This document shows, piece after piece, positions 24,762 to 34,393 of a stretch of 58,183 nucleotides of DNA. Source of the stretch: Desulfobulbus rhabdoformis (lineage in GTDB: Bacteria > Desulfobacterota > Desulfobulbia > Desulfobulbales > Desulfobulbaceae); assembly GCF_016919065.1 (NCBI RefSeq), contig NZ_JAFFQA010000032.1, positions 1-58,183 of the forward strand. Reading direction: 5' to 3'. A program made the position numbers and the translations under genes. The notes beneath the pieces are model-generated. The model saw only the letters and a program-made list of their open reading frames with translations, had not been told where the DNA came from and made no database searches. Every line of letters starts with the position of its first letter. The stretch's first letter is position 1.

Positions 24762-27700
24762 TTAATCCTCTTTCGCATCCAGGCCGACGATCTTCTTCAA
24801 GGCCGCGCCGAGTTTGGGGTAGTTGACCTTCACGCCGTCGTCGAGGTCGATCTCCACCTGCTCGGTGGCCAGCGGGTAAAGCACTTCGCGCTCGTACTCC
24901 TCCATCTCGGCGATCATCTTAGTGATTTTCTCGATCTCCTTCAGGGCCTTGGTCTTCTCGCCCTGGCTGCTGCTGGCGCTGATGCTGACCGCCTCCAGGT
25001 GGTTCTTGTGGGAGGTGAGCTTGGTGCGGAACTCGCGCAGATAGTCGTTGAGCACCACGCTGACCGTATCCGGGCGGTAGCGGTGCATGTAGATCAGCGC
25101 GTTGAAACTTCCCTTGGGGCTGGAGAACAGCCAGTAGATGGGCCGCTTCTTGTAGCGCTTCACATGGTCGGTGTAGAACTCGCCGAGGAAGTAGTCGCGG
25201 ATGCCGTAGTTACGCTTGCCCTTGATGTTCAGGCCCTGCTCAACGAAGCGGAGGTTGTCCTCGTAGTGCTCATCGCCAAAGGCTACGCGCAGGAACTTGC
25301 GGAATCGCTCGGCGATGTCGTCGGTGAACCAGTCGCCATCGAGCATGGGGATGACGTTGTCGTCATCCGCCGGGAAGCTGGGCTCCGGAACTCGCTTCAG
25401 GTAGTCCTCGATGGTCTCACCCTGGTTGGCCAGGATTAGCCCCGGCTTGTCCAGCGCGTAACGGCCGAACATGCAGCCCACGGCATAGGAGACCAGCTCG
25501 CGCATGGTGTCGGCCAGCAGCAGCGCCTCCAGCTCTTCCTCGCTCTTGTCGTTGCCGTAGCGGTAGTGCGGGTTGCAGGTCAGGGTGATTTCGTTGAGTG
25601 GTACATCCGGCGTCAACTCATCCTGCAGGCCGTAGGCGTCGATGAAGATGCGGTTGTTTTCCTGCTCCAGCCGCTGCATCTCCAGCGTCATCTCTCGCCA
25701 GTGGGCGCGAAGCTCTTGGTAGGTGGCTTTTAGGGTTGGCTGGTGGTAGTCGGGATTCAGTAACGGGAGGCTGGTGAAGTCCCATGAGTTTTCAAAGGAG
25801 TCCCAGTCTTGCTTCGCAAGAGCCACGCATTCAACAGATGTGGCTTCATTGATTCCCTTTATATACGGAAGGTTTTTGGCAGTTCCTACAGTTACGTTAA
25901 CAGTACTTCCTTGGATTTTAAGCAACTGGCCAACCGCACAACTGTTTAATGAAGCTAATAAGCGATGTAAATCTCCTCCAAACGCTGATGGTGCAGCATC
26001 GACAAAGGCAAACTGTTCTGTGCGTAGACGAAATGAAGGGCGGCCAGTAGCCACTTTCCCCCAAGACACAGCATCCTTGAAAAAATATTGCGTATTTCTC
26101 GGAACTGATTTTTCAAAGTTTTTAATCTCATACCCATCATCTTCCCAATTCATAACAGTTTCATTGCTTCCAAACCACTTCCTAAACCCTCCAGCTTTGT
26201 CGGTTGGTACCCATTTCTCTTTTTCATTGGGATTAAAGCGGATCTTAGAATAGTCAACTTCCCAAAAGCTCCTTAAAAAACGCGGATCATCCCTAGTTCC
26301 AAGACCTTCCTTGACTTCAAAAAACTCCCCAATTTTTGGGAAGCTGAATGCTTCTCGAACTTTTCTAGATAACCAATATGCAACTGGGGCTTCTGGGATT
26401 TTTTGAAAATCATCCGACGAAGCATTAAAAAACCAGCCACATCTGCGATTTTTTATTGCTTCGATTGCCATCGTAGACTTTTCAAGCTCAGAGCCGCCGT
26501 CAATTAAGCGAAGATAATCACCCATCTGGGTGGGGTTGTTTGAATTCATAAAAACAAAAGCTGTTGTTGACACAACGACCCCTCCGATTGTGTCAAATCC
26601 TCGCTCCCCAAGATGGGCCATAGTCAATATGGTCGACTCGGCAAGCATCTTTGATCTCAGCTTTTCGAACGATGTAAGAAACATCCAGCTCTGCATAGTG
26701 ATCATTGCGACCAGACCACGTTCCATTGCAAGGCTGTAGTTACGTTCGATAAACATCGAAAACAGATCCGCTTTGCTGCTTGGATAGATGTCCGAAGACC
26801 ATGATTTAAGCCGCCCGTTCATACCGCCACTATTCATGTACGGCGGATTAGCAATCACCACATGGTATTTGGGACTCAGGTAATCGGCCTGCCGCAGGGC
26901 TTGCAGAACCTTCTGGTGGGTCATGCTGATAAACAATTGCCCGGAGACATTCTTTGACTCCAGAATCCTGAGCATGCCGTCCACATCGGTCACATCCGGA
27001 CGGATTAGGGAACCAAAGTTATCAGCCTCTTCGAACTGACGCAGGGTGGTTTGCAGCGGAGCAGCGAACAGATCACGCCCGACAAAGTCCATGTATTCCT
27101 TTAGCTCACCCTCGTCGAAACGCACACTCTCCAGCACACAAATATTGGGCTGCACCGGCTTCCGGAAGAATCGGCGCTGCTTTGACCGTGCCTTCATAGT
27201 TAAGGCAAAAGCGGCCAGTTCCCCGGCGCGTTCGTCGATCTCGATGCCGTAGAGGTTGTTCGTGAGGATCTTCTCCGGAATCTCGGCGGGATCAACGCCG
27301 TCCTCCTCGTAGATGGCATAGAGCAGGTCAAAGGCATAGGTGAGCATGTGGCCGGAGCCGCAGGCCGGGTCACAGATCTTGATCTCTTCCGGGCTATTGA
27401 TTTTCAGGAAATCAGTTTCTGGTTGTTCGGGCTTGATGTAGTAGTCCATCTGCTCGACCAACTTCGAGCCGGGACGGTTGAGCAGCCACAGGCGGCCGAG
27501 GGAGTTTTCCACCAGATAGCGCACGATCCAATGCGGGGTGAAAAGCTGGGTGGCGGCTGGAATGTTCTCGGGCGTGATCTTCTTGTTTTTCTTCAGGCCA
27601 TCGAACACCTCGTCTTTCTTTTCGGAGATGTAAAACTGGTAAAGCCAGCCAATGACTTCAACAATTGGTTCTTCAGTTTTTGGGTCTTTGCAGGCATCCG

Positions 27701-28262
27701 GCGTCATCGCCTCGCGGGTGTAGGCGAGGATGGAGTTGCCCGAGAGCAGGTCGTCAGGCATCAGCAGTTCGGTGTAGTCATCGATGCGCTGGAACAGGAA
27801 CGGCATCGCCTTGTTCCAGAAGTTGCAGGCGGCGACCACCAGCAGGCGGTAAGCCTCGCCCTGCGGATCGCGGCTGGGCGCTTTGCCGTCGAGCAGTGCG
27901 AAGATCTGCTGCCGGACTTTGTCGTGCACCATCTCCTCGTCGATGTGCCCCATCTTGGCCTCGGCCAAAATCTCCGGCTGGAACTGCCCCTCGGCGGGCG
28001 ACACCACGCCGATGCGGGTGTAGCGGTTCACATCCATGAAGCGCAGGGCGCAGAAGCGATTGAACCAGATATAGGCCACCCGCTCGATGACCTGTTCCTT
28101 GCCATGCCCCTTGATCGCCTCTTCCAGTTTCTTGACGGCCTCGGCACGTTCACGCCGGGCGGCGCTGTTCTCTGCCAGAACGAGTTTCAGCTTGGCGGAG
28201 ACCTGCTCCAGCAGGCTGCGCCGAGCGAACTGAGCGAATTTTTTGAGTTTTGCTGTTTCCAT
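24762..28262 (-). CDS. pglX: PglX, BREX-1 adenine-specific DNA methyltransferase
   Basis: 1166 residues. N6-adenine methyltransferase motifs: SAM-binding DPACGSGHMLTYAFDLLY (about 300) and catalytic NPPY in VIANPPYMNSGG (about 468). An N-terminal helical region and a C-terminal specificity/coiled-coil part (with EEYEREVLYPLATEQ) complete the type 1 PglX plan. It methylates one strand of a 6-bp asymmetric site to mark self DNA. The segment of about 25780-26850 (just after NPPY, where specificity resides) is clearly AT-richer than both ends, a sign of swapping of the recognition region. No truncation seen. It starts three bases after the stop of the inserted nuclease gene. Confidence 0.97.
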   Translation of the reverse strand: METAKLKKFAQFARRSLLEQVSAKLKLVLAENSAARRERAEAVKKLEEAIKGHGKEQVIERVAYIWFNRFCALRFMDVNRYTRIGVVSPAEGQFQPEILAEAKMGHIDEEMVHDKVRQQIFALLDGKAPSRDPQGEAYRLLVVAACNFWNKAMPFLFQRIDDYTELLMPDDLLSGNSILAYTREAMTPDACKDPKTEEPIVEVIGWLYQFYISEKKDEVFDGLKKNKKITPENIPAATQLFTPHWIVRYLVENSLGRLWLLNRPGSKLVEQMDYYIKPEQPETDFLKINSPEEIKICDPACGSGHMLTYAFDLLYAIYEEDGVDPAEIPEKILTNNLYGIEIDERAGELAAFALTMKARSKQRRFFRKPVQPNICVLESVRFDEGELKEYMDFVGRDLFAAPLQTTLRQFEEADNFGSLIRPDVTDVDGMLRILESKNVSGQLFISMTHQKVLQALRQADYLSPKYHVVIANPPYMNSGGMNGRLKSWSSDIYPSSKADLFSMFIERNYSLAMERGLVAMITMQSWMFLTSFEKLRSKMLAESTILTMAHLGERGFDTIGGVVVSTTAFVFMNSNNPTQMGDYLRLIDGGSELEKSTMAIEAIKNRRCGWFFNASSDDFQKIPEAPVAYWLSRKVREAFSFPKIGEFFEVKEGLGTRDDPRFLRSFWEVDYSKIRFNPNEKEKWVPTDKAGGFRKWFGSNETVMNWEDDGYEIKNFEKSVPRNTQYFFKDAVSWGKVATGRPSFRLRTEQFAFVDAAPSAFGGDLHRLLASLNSCAVGQLLKIQGSTVNVTVGTAKNLPYIKGINEATSVECVALAKQDWDSFENSWDFTSLPLLNPDYHQPTLKATYQELRAHWREMTLEMQRLEQENNRIFIDAYGLQDELTPDVPLNEITLTCNPHYRYGNDKSEEELEALLLADTMRELVSYAVGCMFGRYALDKPGLILANQGETIEDYLKRVPEPSFPADDDNVIPMLDGDWFTDDIAERFRKFLRVAFGDEHYEDNLRFVEQGLNIKGKRNYGIRDYFLGEFYTDHVKRYKKRPIYWLFSSPKGSFNALIYMHRYRPDTVSVVLNDYLREFRTKLTSHKNHLEAVSISASSSQGEKTKALKEIEKITKMIAEMEEYEREVLYPLATEQVEIDLDDGVKVNYPKLGAALKKIVGLDAKED

Positions 28263-28265
28263 GAA

Positions 28266-28817
28266 CTAAGCCCCCAACCCGGCAAGCTGGTTAAACTGAA
28301 GGTAGTTAGGCCAGTCGACCTTCATCGCCCGGTCGGGGGTGTCATGACGTTCTGCATTACGGGTGATCCGCGTTTTCCTCTTTGCGATGCTGGTATGCCC
28401 TATACTAATGAAGCGACTTTTATAGCCGTTCAAAAATTCATTCTGATTCCAGAAACCTTTGCCAATCTCCTGGCAATATTTGACAAAACACTGTGAACCC
28501 AGCAATTGTTTGACGATTTGGTTCCATCCATCTTTTGTGCGCTTCATCTCGATGTAGATAATGCATTTCTTCTCCGCGCTGATGATTACGTAATCAGCGC
28601 GTTTACATTCACCATTGCCACCATTGAAAACATCATCTGGCGACCGGAATGCGTCTACCTTGATAATCATTACGTCAGCTGGCAGATTTCGAATCGTTGC
28701 CTTGGAATCTGGTGCTTGTGGTTCACTGAGTTTGACAAGCGGCTTGCCGTACTCTTCTTCCGGTTGTACCAATGCAGTGCCCTTGATCATTTGGGAAAGG
28801 ATATCCATATCCGGCAT
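28266..28817 (-). CDS. small PD-(D/E)XK nuclease candidate, partner of AAA ATPase
   Basis: 183 residues. The ATG at 28817 overlaps the ATPase stop as TGATG; a GTG one codon earlier is possible. Residues 73-95 (RADYVIISAEKKCIIYIEMKRTK) give D75, E90-x-K92, the spacing and hydrophobic strands of a PD-(D/E)XK site, followed by a helix (GWNQIVKQLLGSQCFVKYC) as in restriction endonucleases. A basic stretch SIAKRKTRITRNAERH follows. The family is not one I can name. The gene with its ATPase sits between brxC and pglX and is AT-richer than both, so it was probably inserted as a unit. A nuclease effector triggered by the ATPase is the inference; an inactive or structural role cannot be excluded. Confidence 0.75.
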   Translation of the reverse strand: MPDMDILSQMIKGTALVQPEEEYGKPLVKLSEPQAPDSKATIRNLPADVMIIKVDAFRSPDDVFNGGNGECKRADYVIISAEKKCIIYIEMKRTKDGWNQIVKQLLGSQCFVKYCQEIGKGFWNQNEFLNGYKSRFISIGHTSIAKRKTRITRNAERHDTPDRAMKVDWPNYLQFNQLAGLGA

Positions 28818-30205
28818 CACTCATCTCCTCCCCAAACAATTTCTTCCTGGATTCGATTCATATCTTCTATCGTCTTATCGAAACTACGCGCTTCTATCCC
28901 AAGCTTGCTGTCAATGTCGGCTTGAACGAGTGTCTGGCATCTTGTTTTGCGCTGCGCTCCATCTAACTTAATGAGCGCTTCTTCCGCTATGTAGACTCTT
29001 ACCTTGTCAGAATTCAGCATTTCAGAGGCCTTGTAATGCTCGCGTTCCGCAAGAGCCTTTAGCCGTTCTCCTCCCTGATTGAGCATAATCAAGGTATTCA
29101 GCTCTTTGATAATGTAGTCGCTGTGCGTCGTGATAAATACATTGATTCCGACATTTACCAGTCGTGCAAAAAGGCGAGCTACACGCCGCTGATTTTCCGG
29201 GTGGAGGTTCAGCTCCGGCTCATCGACCATAAGAAGATCACCCGGAGTGGCCACGTGCCGAAGGTAGAACCCGATATCCAATAGCGAGCGCACCGCACTT
29301 GAACTTTCATCCATAGTTAATTTGATGCGTTTGCCCTTTGGGACGTAATAGAGCTCGTCGCTTTTAGTAACGAGATAGTCACCACCAATGATGTCCGTGA
29401 AGTCATTGAGTATTTCAGGGTGTTCCTTAGCTATAAAGCTATCCTTCTTGGCGAGCTCTTCAAGCTGGCGCGTGAAGTCAACATTTGACTTAACAGGAAG
29501 CGCGTAGTCGGTATAAACCTTTGAAAGCAATTCGAAAGGATTTATGTCCTTTTCCATGGAACCCATTTCTTCCAGTAGTCTGTTACGTGCGAAATTGAGT
29601 TCCTTTCTGAATATTGCCGCGCCGGTTCGTTCCGCACTGGCAATAAACGGATGAGGGAATAGGTGCCCAAAAACGATATCCTTCAAGGCATCCCCAATGA
29701 TCCGGCTTATAACGTCCTGCGGTATTCTGACTTTCTCTTTCTCTACCAACAGCGAAATAGTTACCAACGGTAAGTCCGCTTTTTTCGAGATGGAGAACAG
29801 CTGCGTTTTTGCTGCTCCCATTGTGCGTTCAAAGGTTGGTACTGGCTGAATGTCGCTTGAATCCAAATCAACAGAGAAGTGGCTTTCGGAAAAATGTTTA
29901 TCCGACGACGCAAAAACATGGGGCAGTTGCTCTGTAAAAGCCGCGCAGCCTTTTTTGAGTATTGACTGCGCGTTGCCAATATAATCCTGGATATCCAACT
30001 CAACGCTTCCCTCATTCAAGAGGCGTCGAATATCTCCATCCGGCACTTTGATTGAAAACGCATCTCGCCAAAAAGACAGGAAACCAAACAGCGCATAAGT
30101 GGCGTAGGTCTTCCCGGTGTTATTTCCGCCGCAGATTATCGTCAGTTCGCCAAGCGTGAACTCCGCTTGTTTTATAGCGCCGAGATTTTTTATCGAAATC
30201 TTCAT
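28817..30205 (-). CDS. AAA_15/OLD-like ATPase embedded in BREX locus
   Basis: 462 residues from MKISIKNLGAIKQAEFTLGE; AAGGAG precedes the ATG. Walker A CGGNNTGKTYATYALFGF is near 26-43, Walker B LLMVDEPELNLHPENQRRVARLF near 321, and the H-loop FITTHSDYIIKELN near 357. No TOPRIM domain follows; only about 90 residues remain (EREHYKASEMLNSDKVRVYIAEEALI...). This is the architecture of ATPase sensors in two-gene systems (PARIS, AbiL, Septu, Rlo types), which work with a separate effector. Here the effector candidate is the coupled PD-(D/E)XK gene. Composition is lower in GC than neighbouring BREX genes. The gap to brxC is 13 bases. Confidence 0.88.
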   Translation of the reverse strand: MKISIKNLGAIKQAEFTLGELTIICGGNNTGKTYATYALFGFLSFWRDAFSIKVPDGDIRRLLNEGSVELDIQDYIGNAQSILKKGCAAFTEQLPHVFASSDKHFSESHFSVDLDSSDIQPVPTFERTMGAAKTQLFSISKKADLPLVTISLLVEKEKVRIPQDVISRIIGDALKDIVFGHLFPHPFIASAERTGAAIFRKELNFARNRLLEEMGSMEKDINPFELLSKVYTDYALPVKSNVDFTRQLEELAKKDSFIAKEHPEILNDFTDIIGGDYLVTKSDELYYVPKGKRIKLTMDESSSAVRSLLDIGFYLRHVATPGDLLMVDEPELNLHPENQRRVARLFARLVNVGINVFITTHSDYIIKELNTLIMLNQGGERLKALAEREHYKASEMLNSDKVRVYIAEEALIKLDGAQRKTRCQTLVQADIDSKLGIEARSFDKTIEDMNRIQEEIVWGGDE

Positions 30206-30218
30206 ATCGCTGATCTCC

Positions 30219-33200
30219 TTAAATTTGAATTCGTTTGCCTTTACGGATTTCTTCCAGCAGCGCCTCGCGCATGGATTCCAGGTAGCGTTCCACGTCGGTC
30301 TCGTCGGCCAGCCAGGCTTTATCGAATGAGACCTTCACCGAGCGGCTGGGCACATACTCGATGCGCGGTTCCGGTTTGGCCGGTGGCGTGGGCTTCGTAT
30401 CTTCATCCGGCTTGGCGGTTTCGCCGGGCTCCGGAGCAGGCTCGGGTGTTGGTGCCGGTTGCGCCCAGGATGTCATCTGCGAAAGCAGGCGCTGGTAGTC
30501 GCTTTCCTCAAACCGGCGCAGGGTGTCGCGGATAACGGCAATCAGCTTCTGGCGCTCGATAGCCACGTTGAATTCGTTGAACGGGCGGGTGATCTGCTCC
30601 TGCTGATCGCCGTTCAGTGCGCCGAATTCAGCCATGCCGCAGAGACGGCCTTTAAGAGCGGCGACCGTCTCCTTGGCTTTGGCAATCTCGGCCTCGATCT
30701 GGGCCGTGACCTTCTCCTGCAGGGTTTCGACTTGCGTCTTCACCTGCTGCATGCGGTTGCCCTTGAAACATTCCGGATCGGTCAAGCTGGCAACCACCTG
30801 AGCGGTTTCGTCGCCATCGATGTAGGCGAAGTTGGGCTCCTGAGTTTGAACGAACTTGCGGGCGTTATCGAAGATGCCTTTCTGCGGCCCGCTCATGAAT
30901 TTGCGGACAGGATCGATGACGCTTTCTTTCATGTCGAGCAGCGCGTCTTCCTGGCGGGTGAGTTCGGTCAGATACCAGGTATAGGGCTTGCCGGTCAGTT
31001 CCTTGAGCTTCTCAAGCACCGGTGTCAGTGCATTCAGAAACGGATATTGGGATGCCTGGGCCGCCAGCGGGTTGAGCTGATGCATGAGTTCCTGGAGCGC
31101 GGTTCCGGTCTCCTTGCCGAGCGCCTTCGCTTCACTGGCGCGGGGCGGGGCATCGAAGAAGTCCTCAAAGAACTCCTTGAGGGCGCGGACCTGCGATGCG
31201 GTAAATTCGACCTGCGGTTCCAGCACCACATTGCCGTGGCCATGGGTGTTGCGCAGCGCCCGTTCCAACTCGTCCTCTTCCAGCAGGTTGCCGTCGGTGC
31301 GGACTTCGACCTTACCGCGAGCGCACAGGTTGGCCAAGGTGCAAAGCACGGCGGCGTAGTACCAGCCGTAGGGTTTGCGCTCGAATTTCTCCAGCAGGTT
31401 TTTCAGCGTGGTACGCACGCCACCCCGGTTATTGCTCTGAATGAACGCCAACAGCTCCTGCTCGGACTCGGCCAGGGAGGTGGCGTCGTTGCCGAACAGC
31501 CCCTGCTGTGAATGCTTGAGGCATTTGGCGATGTCGTTTTCGGTGTAGGTGATGCCGCGCAGCATGCGAAGGTTCGGATAGGCGCGGGAGATGAGCTCGT
31601 GGAATCCGCGCAGCACTCGGGTCTGGGCATCCTCGGAACCGATTTCGATGTCGGCTCCTGCCACGAACAATTTGGCCTTACCCATCAGGTTTTGAACGCG
31701 CTGCTGCAGTTCGGCATACCGTTCGCGGTTCTGGAAGCCCTTGTCGGTCAGAATGCGTTTGACCGCCTCCTGTTGCGTGATCGAGATATTCTGGCGGATG
31801 TATTTCTCCGTCCGCTTGTACATGAGGATGTCGCGAACGAGGCGTTCATCCGCAGGCATCAGAATCAGCAGTTCGTCCCGGCCCATGCTCTGCATCCGCA
31901 GGATGGACTCACTTTCGGCGTTTTCATGGAACGGGCTGATGACATGGATGGCCAGCTCGTACTCGCGCCCGTGCAGTCGATCATCGAGCTTTCTGGAGAA
32001 CGGGTAGTCCTGGCCATTCTCGTCGTAACGAATCTTCCGTTGCTTGATGACGTGGTCGAAAACAATCTTCTCAAGTTCGGCGGCAACATCCGATGATTCC
32101 ACCTCGGTGTTCTTGATTTCCTGCTCGACGTCTTTTTCCTCGTCGGTCAGGTATTCGTAGAGCTCGCCATTGCGCTGCACGTAGGTCTGCTGTTCAAGGA
32201 GGCTGAGGGCTTCTTCGACCCGTTTTCGCAGCGCGGGCAGATCCTGATTGAAGCCGTCCAGCATCAGGACGCACAGGTTGCGAAGAGTCGGCTTGAACTC
32301 CTTGACGTATTTGACCAGGAAGAGCGTTTTCAACAGCCGGATCGCGAAAGGGCCATCAAGGTGGTTTTCTGCCTGGATGATGGCTCGCTGGATATTGGAT
32401 TTCAGCGCGGTGCGAATCCCCTCGAACATCAAGTCGAAGGTCGCCAACTGACCGATTTCATGATCCCCGATCTGGATCGCAACCTGCTGGAACACACCCA
32501 GCATGGAACGTTCGCCCACCGAGCTGTGCTTGCCCTCAAAGGCGTTGTGCTGCGACAGATTCTGAATGGCCGACTGGAACAGCGCGAACTGGTACGGAAT
32601 GAACGGATAGCTGTGAATGAAGTGGTCCCGATCCTGATAGTTCCGGTAGGTTTGCGAGCCGTCGGCAAAGTCGAACAGGGTCTTAAAATTGTTGGACTGC
32701 GCGTGATAAATGTCCGACAGCAGACGAACGCCTTCTTCGGTTTTCATGAGCAGACGCTTCTGGATAACCTCCGCCACGTCGGCGCTGGTCAACTTCATGC
32801 GATTGGCGAACCGCGCCTGGATCTTCGAGAAGTCGTTGCCTTGCTGTTTGCCCATCTCGCCGACAACCGTCCCCATGTCCTCCTGGGCGGTCACGATGAC
32901 CCATGCGCGGCCTCGGCATTTAGTTGCCATGCTCTCGGCGATGGTTTGGAGGTTGGTCATCAGCTTGACGTTTTCAGCGATGTACTGACCGACCTCATCA
33001 ACAAAGAAGTTCAGGCGGAAATCGGGCGATTGCCGCTCGATATACGCATGTACCTGTTCGGCAAAATCTTCTATGGAGACACGGTATTGGCTGCGGTATT
33101 TATCGAGTAGCCCCATGGCCGATGCCTCGTCACCACCGGTTGCCTGGGCATAGGCTTTGGCAATGTTTTTCGCCTCCAGCAGAGCCTGCTCGCGGCCCTT

Positions 33201-33767
33201 TTGCCACGTTCTGCCCGCAATGGATTCATAGGCCGATTTGAACTGGTCATAAAGGCCACGACTGTCGAGGTCGCGCTCGAACTGGGCGATGTGCCCCTGC
33301 TTGCCGTAGTAACCGCACATCTCGTCAAAGACCTTGACGAAGACTGCGAGGAGCGCATCGATCTGGGTCTTGCTGATAACGTCAGCTTTCTGGTCGATGT
33401 TGAACAGAATGCTTTTCGACGGGATGGCGACGGCTCGCTTGAGATCACCGCGAAGGATTTCGTTGTCGCCACACTTGGGCAGGAACAGGTCAAGAGCCGA
33501 GGCCCCGTCGATCTGCCGGTTTTCGAGCAGGAGCGCCAGCATCTTCAACAGGTGGGATTTACCTGAACCGAAGAAGCCGGAAACCCAAACACCATTGGCA
33601 CCTTCATAGTTGTTGTAGGCGTCCAGAAAGGATTCAAGCCGCTTCTCGACTTCGTTGGTCAGTACGTATTCTTCAATTTCGAGGCGAAGGCTGGCTTCAT
33701 CGTCAGCTTTGATGACCCCTTCAATCGGGCGGTCAACTGGCTTGTTAAAAATGGTCTTAAGAGTCAT
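30219..33767 (-). CDS. brxC: BrxC, P-loop ATPase of type 1 BREX (PglY-like)
   Basis: 1182 residues from MTLKTIFNKPVDRPIEGVIKAD. The ATG at 33767 follows GAGGGAAG; a GTG one codon upstream is less likely. Walker A VSGFFGSGKSHLLKMLALL lies near 63-80, with LNFFVDEVGQYIAENVKLM near 265 as the acidic second motif. The remainder is helical, with a Pro/Glu/Lys-rich linker near 1120 (PAPTPEPAPEPGETAKPDED) before a conserved C-terminal segment. BrxC is a large ATPase needed for exclusion and methylation and forms part of the BREX complex. Intact length for the family. Confidence 0.96.
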   Translation of the reverse strand: MTLKTIFNKPVDRPIEGVIKADDEASLRLEIEEYVLTNEVEKRLESFLDAYNNYEGANGVWVSGFFGSGKSHLLKMLALLLENRQIDGASALDLFLPKCGDNEILRGDLKRAVAIPSKSILFNIDQKADVISKTQIDALLAVFVKVFDEMCGYYGKQGHIAQFERDLDSRGLYDQFKSAYESIAGRTWQKGREQALLEAKNIAKAYAQATGGDEASAMGLLDKYRSQYRVSIEDFAEQVHAYIERQSPDFRLNFFVDEVGQYIAENVKLMTNLQTIAESMATKCRGRAWVIVTAQEDMGTVVGEMGKQQGNDFSKIQARFANRMKLTSADVAEVIQKRLLMKTEEGVRLLSDIYHAQSNNFKTLFDFADGSQTYRNYQDRDHFIHSYPFIPYQFALFQSAIQNLSQHNAFEGKHSSVGERSMLGVFQQVAIQIGDHEIGQLATFDLMFEGIRTALKSNIQRAIIQAENHLDGPFAIRLLKTLFLVKYVKEFKPTLRNLCVLMLDGFNQDLPALRKRVEEALSLLEQQTYVQRNGELYEYLTDEEKDVEQEIKNTEVESSDVAAELEKIVFDHVIKQRKIRYDENGQDYPFSRKLDDRLHGREYELAIHVISPFHENAESESILRMQSMGRDELLILMPADERLVRDILMYKRTEKYIRQNISITQQEAVKRILTDKGFQNRERYAELQQRVQNLMGKAKLFVAGADIEIGSEDAQTRVLRGFHELISRAYPNLRMLRGITYTENDIAKCLKHSQQGLFGNDATSLAESEQELLAFIQSNNRGGVRTTLKNLLEKFERKPYGWYYAAVLCTLANLCARGKVEVRTDGNLLEEDELERALRNTHGHGNVVLEPQVEFTASQVRALKEFFEDFFDAPPRASEAKALGKETGTALQELMHQLNPLAAQASQYPFLNALTPVLEKLKELTGKPYTWYLTELTRQEDALLDMKESVIDPVRKFMSGPQKGIFDNARKFVQTQEPNFAYIDGDETAQVVASLTDPECFKGNRMQQVKTQVETLQEKVTAQIEAEIAKAKETVAALKGRLCGMAEFGALNGDQQEQITRPFNEFNVAIERQKLIAVIRDTLRRFEESDYQRLLSQMTSWAQPAPTPEPAPEPGETAKPDEDTKPTPPAKPEPRIEYVPSRSVKVSFDKAWLADETDVERYLESMREALLEEIRKGKRIQI

Positions 33768-33781
33768 CACGCTTCCCTCGT

Positions 33782-34393
33782 TTATGCTTCGCAGTGAAAG
33801 ATGTTGAACGCCCGGTAGTACTTGTCGTCATGCAGCCTTCCGAAGAGATCGAGCGATGCTCCGGACTCCAGGGAGTGGGTGTAGGCTCCCGGGAAAAACA
33901 TGACGGTCGGCTTTTCTTTCGCCGTGCTCTGCAAATTGTTCAAAACGTTGTGCGAGCGGATGTAGGGGAACACCTCGCCAACGCCGGACAGAAAAAGAAC
34001 CTCGAAATCCGTGCTTGCCAGCTTGGCCGCAATGGCCGGAACAAGATGCGCTTCAGGGTCCAGCACGCCTTGCAGCAGCTCCTTGAGCTGCTCTTTGGAG
34101 ACGGAATCCTCCATTTCGACAATCTGGTCCCAGATGTCACGCTCTTTGAGGATTTCTATCGAAAGGTCATACAGATTGATTTCCAGAATCCGGACACCGG
34201 CCTGCTCAAGGCGATTGACCAGCTGACGCTGGAGCCGCTCCATTTCGACGGACTCTTCCGGCTTGAAGGGGCAGATGAAAAATGGAACCTCGTTACCGAG
34301 ACCTTGCTTGTTGAGAAAACGCTGGCCTGAGATCACAGCAAAGAGATGCTGAAATCTGTCCTGCATTGGCTTTCTGGCTATATCTGCTGTCAC
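33782..34393 (-). CDS. brxB: BrxB (DUF1788) of type 1 BREX
   Basis: Up to 203 residues. The frame opens with GTG (34393) overlapping the brxA stop as TAGTG; an ATG at 34366 (MQDRFQHLFAVIS) matches the usual BrxB N-terminus and is the alternative start. Family features: FLNKQGLGNEVPFFICPF, LEINLYDLSIEILKERDIW, and FLSGVGEVFPYIRSHNVLNNLQ followed by KPTVMFFPGAYTH. BrxB is a core component required for BREX activity; its precise action is not settled. The stop is 14 bases before brxC. Confidence 0.95.
   Translation of the reverse strand: MTADIARKPMQDRFQHLFAVISGQRFLNKQGLGNEVPFFICPFKPEESVEMERLQRQLVNRLEQAGVRILEINLYDLSIEILKERDIWDQIVEMEDSVSKEQLKELLQGVLDPEAHLVPAIAAKLASTDFEVLFLSGVGEVFPYIRSHNVLNNLQSTAKEKPTVMFFPGAYTHSLESGASLDLFGRLHDDKYYRAFNIFHCEA

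Noticed and set aside
22332..25439. Long plus-strand ORFs (483 and 551 residues) opposite pglZ and pglX
   Set aside because: They mirror well-recognised BREX genes, have Leu/Val/Gly/His-biased shadow composition and no Shine-Dalgarno.
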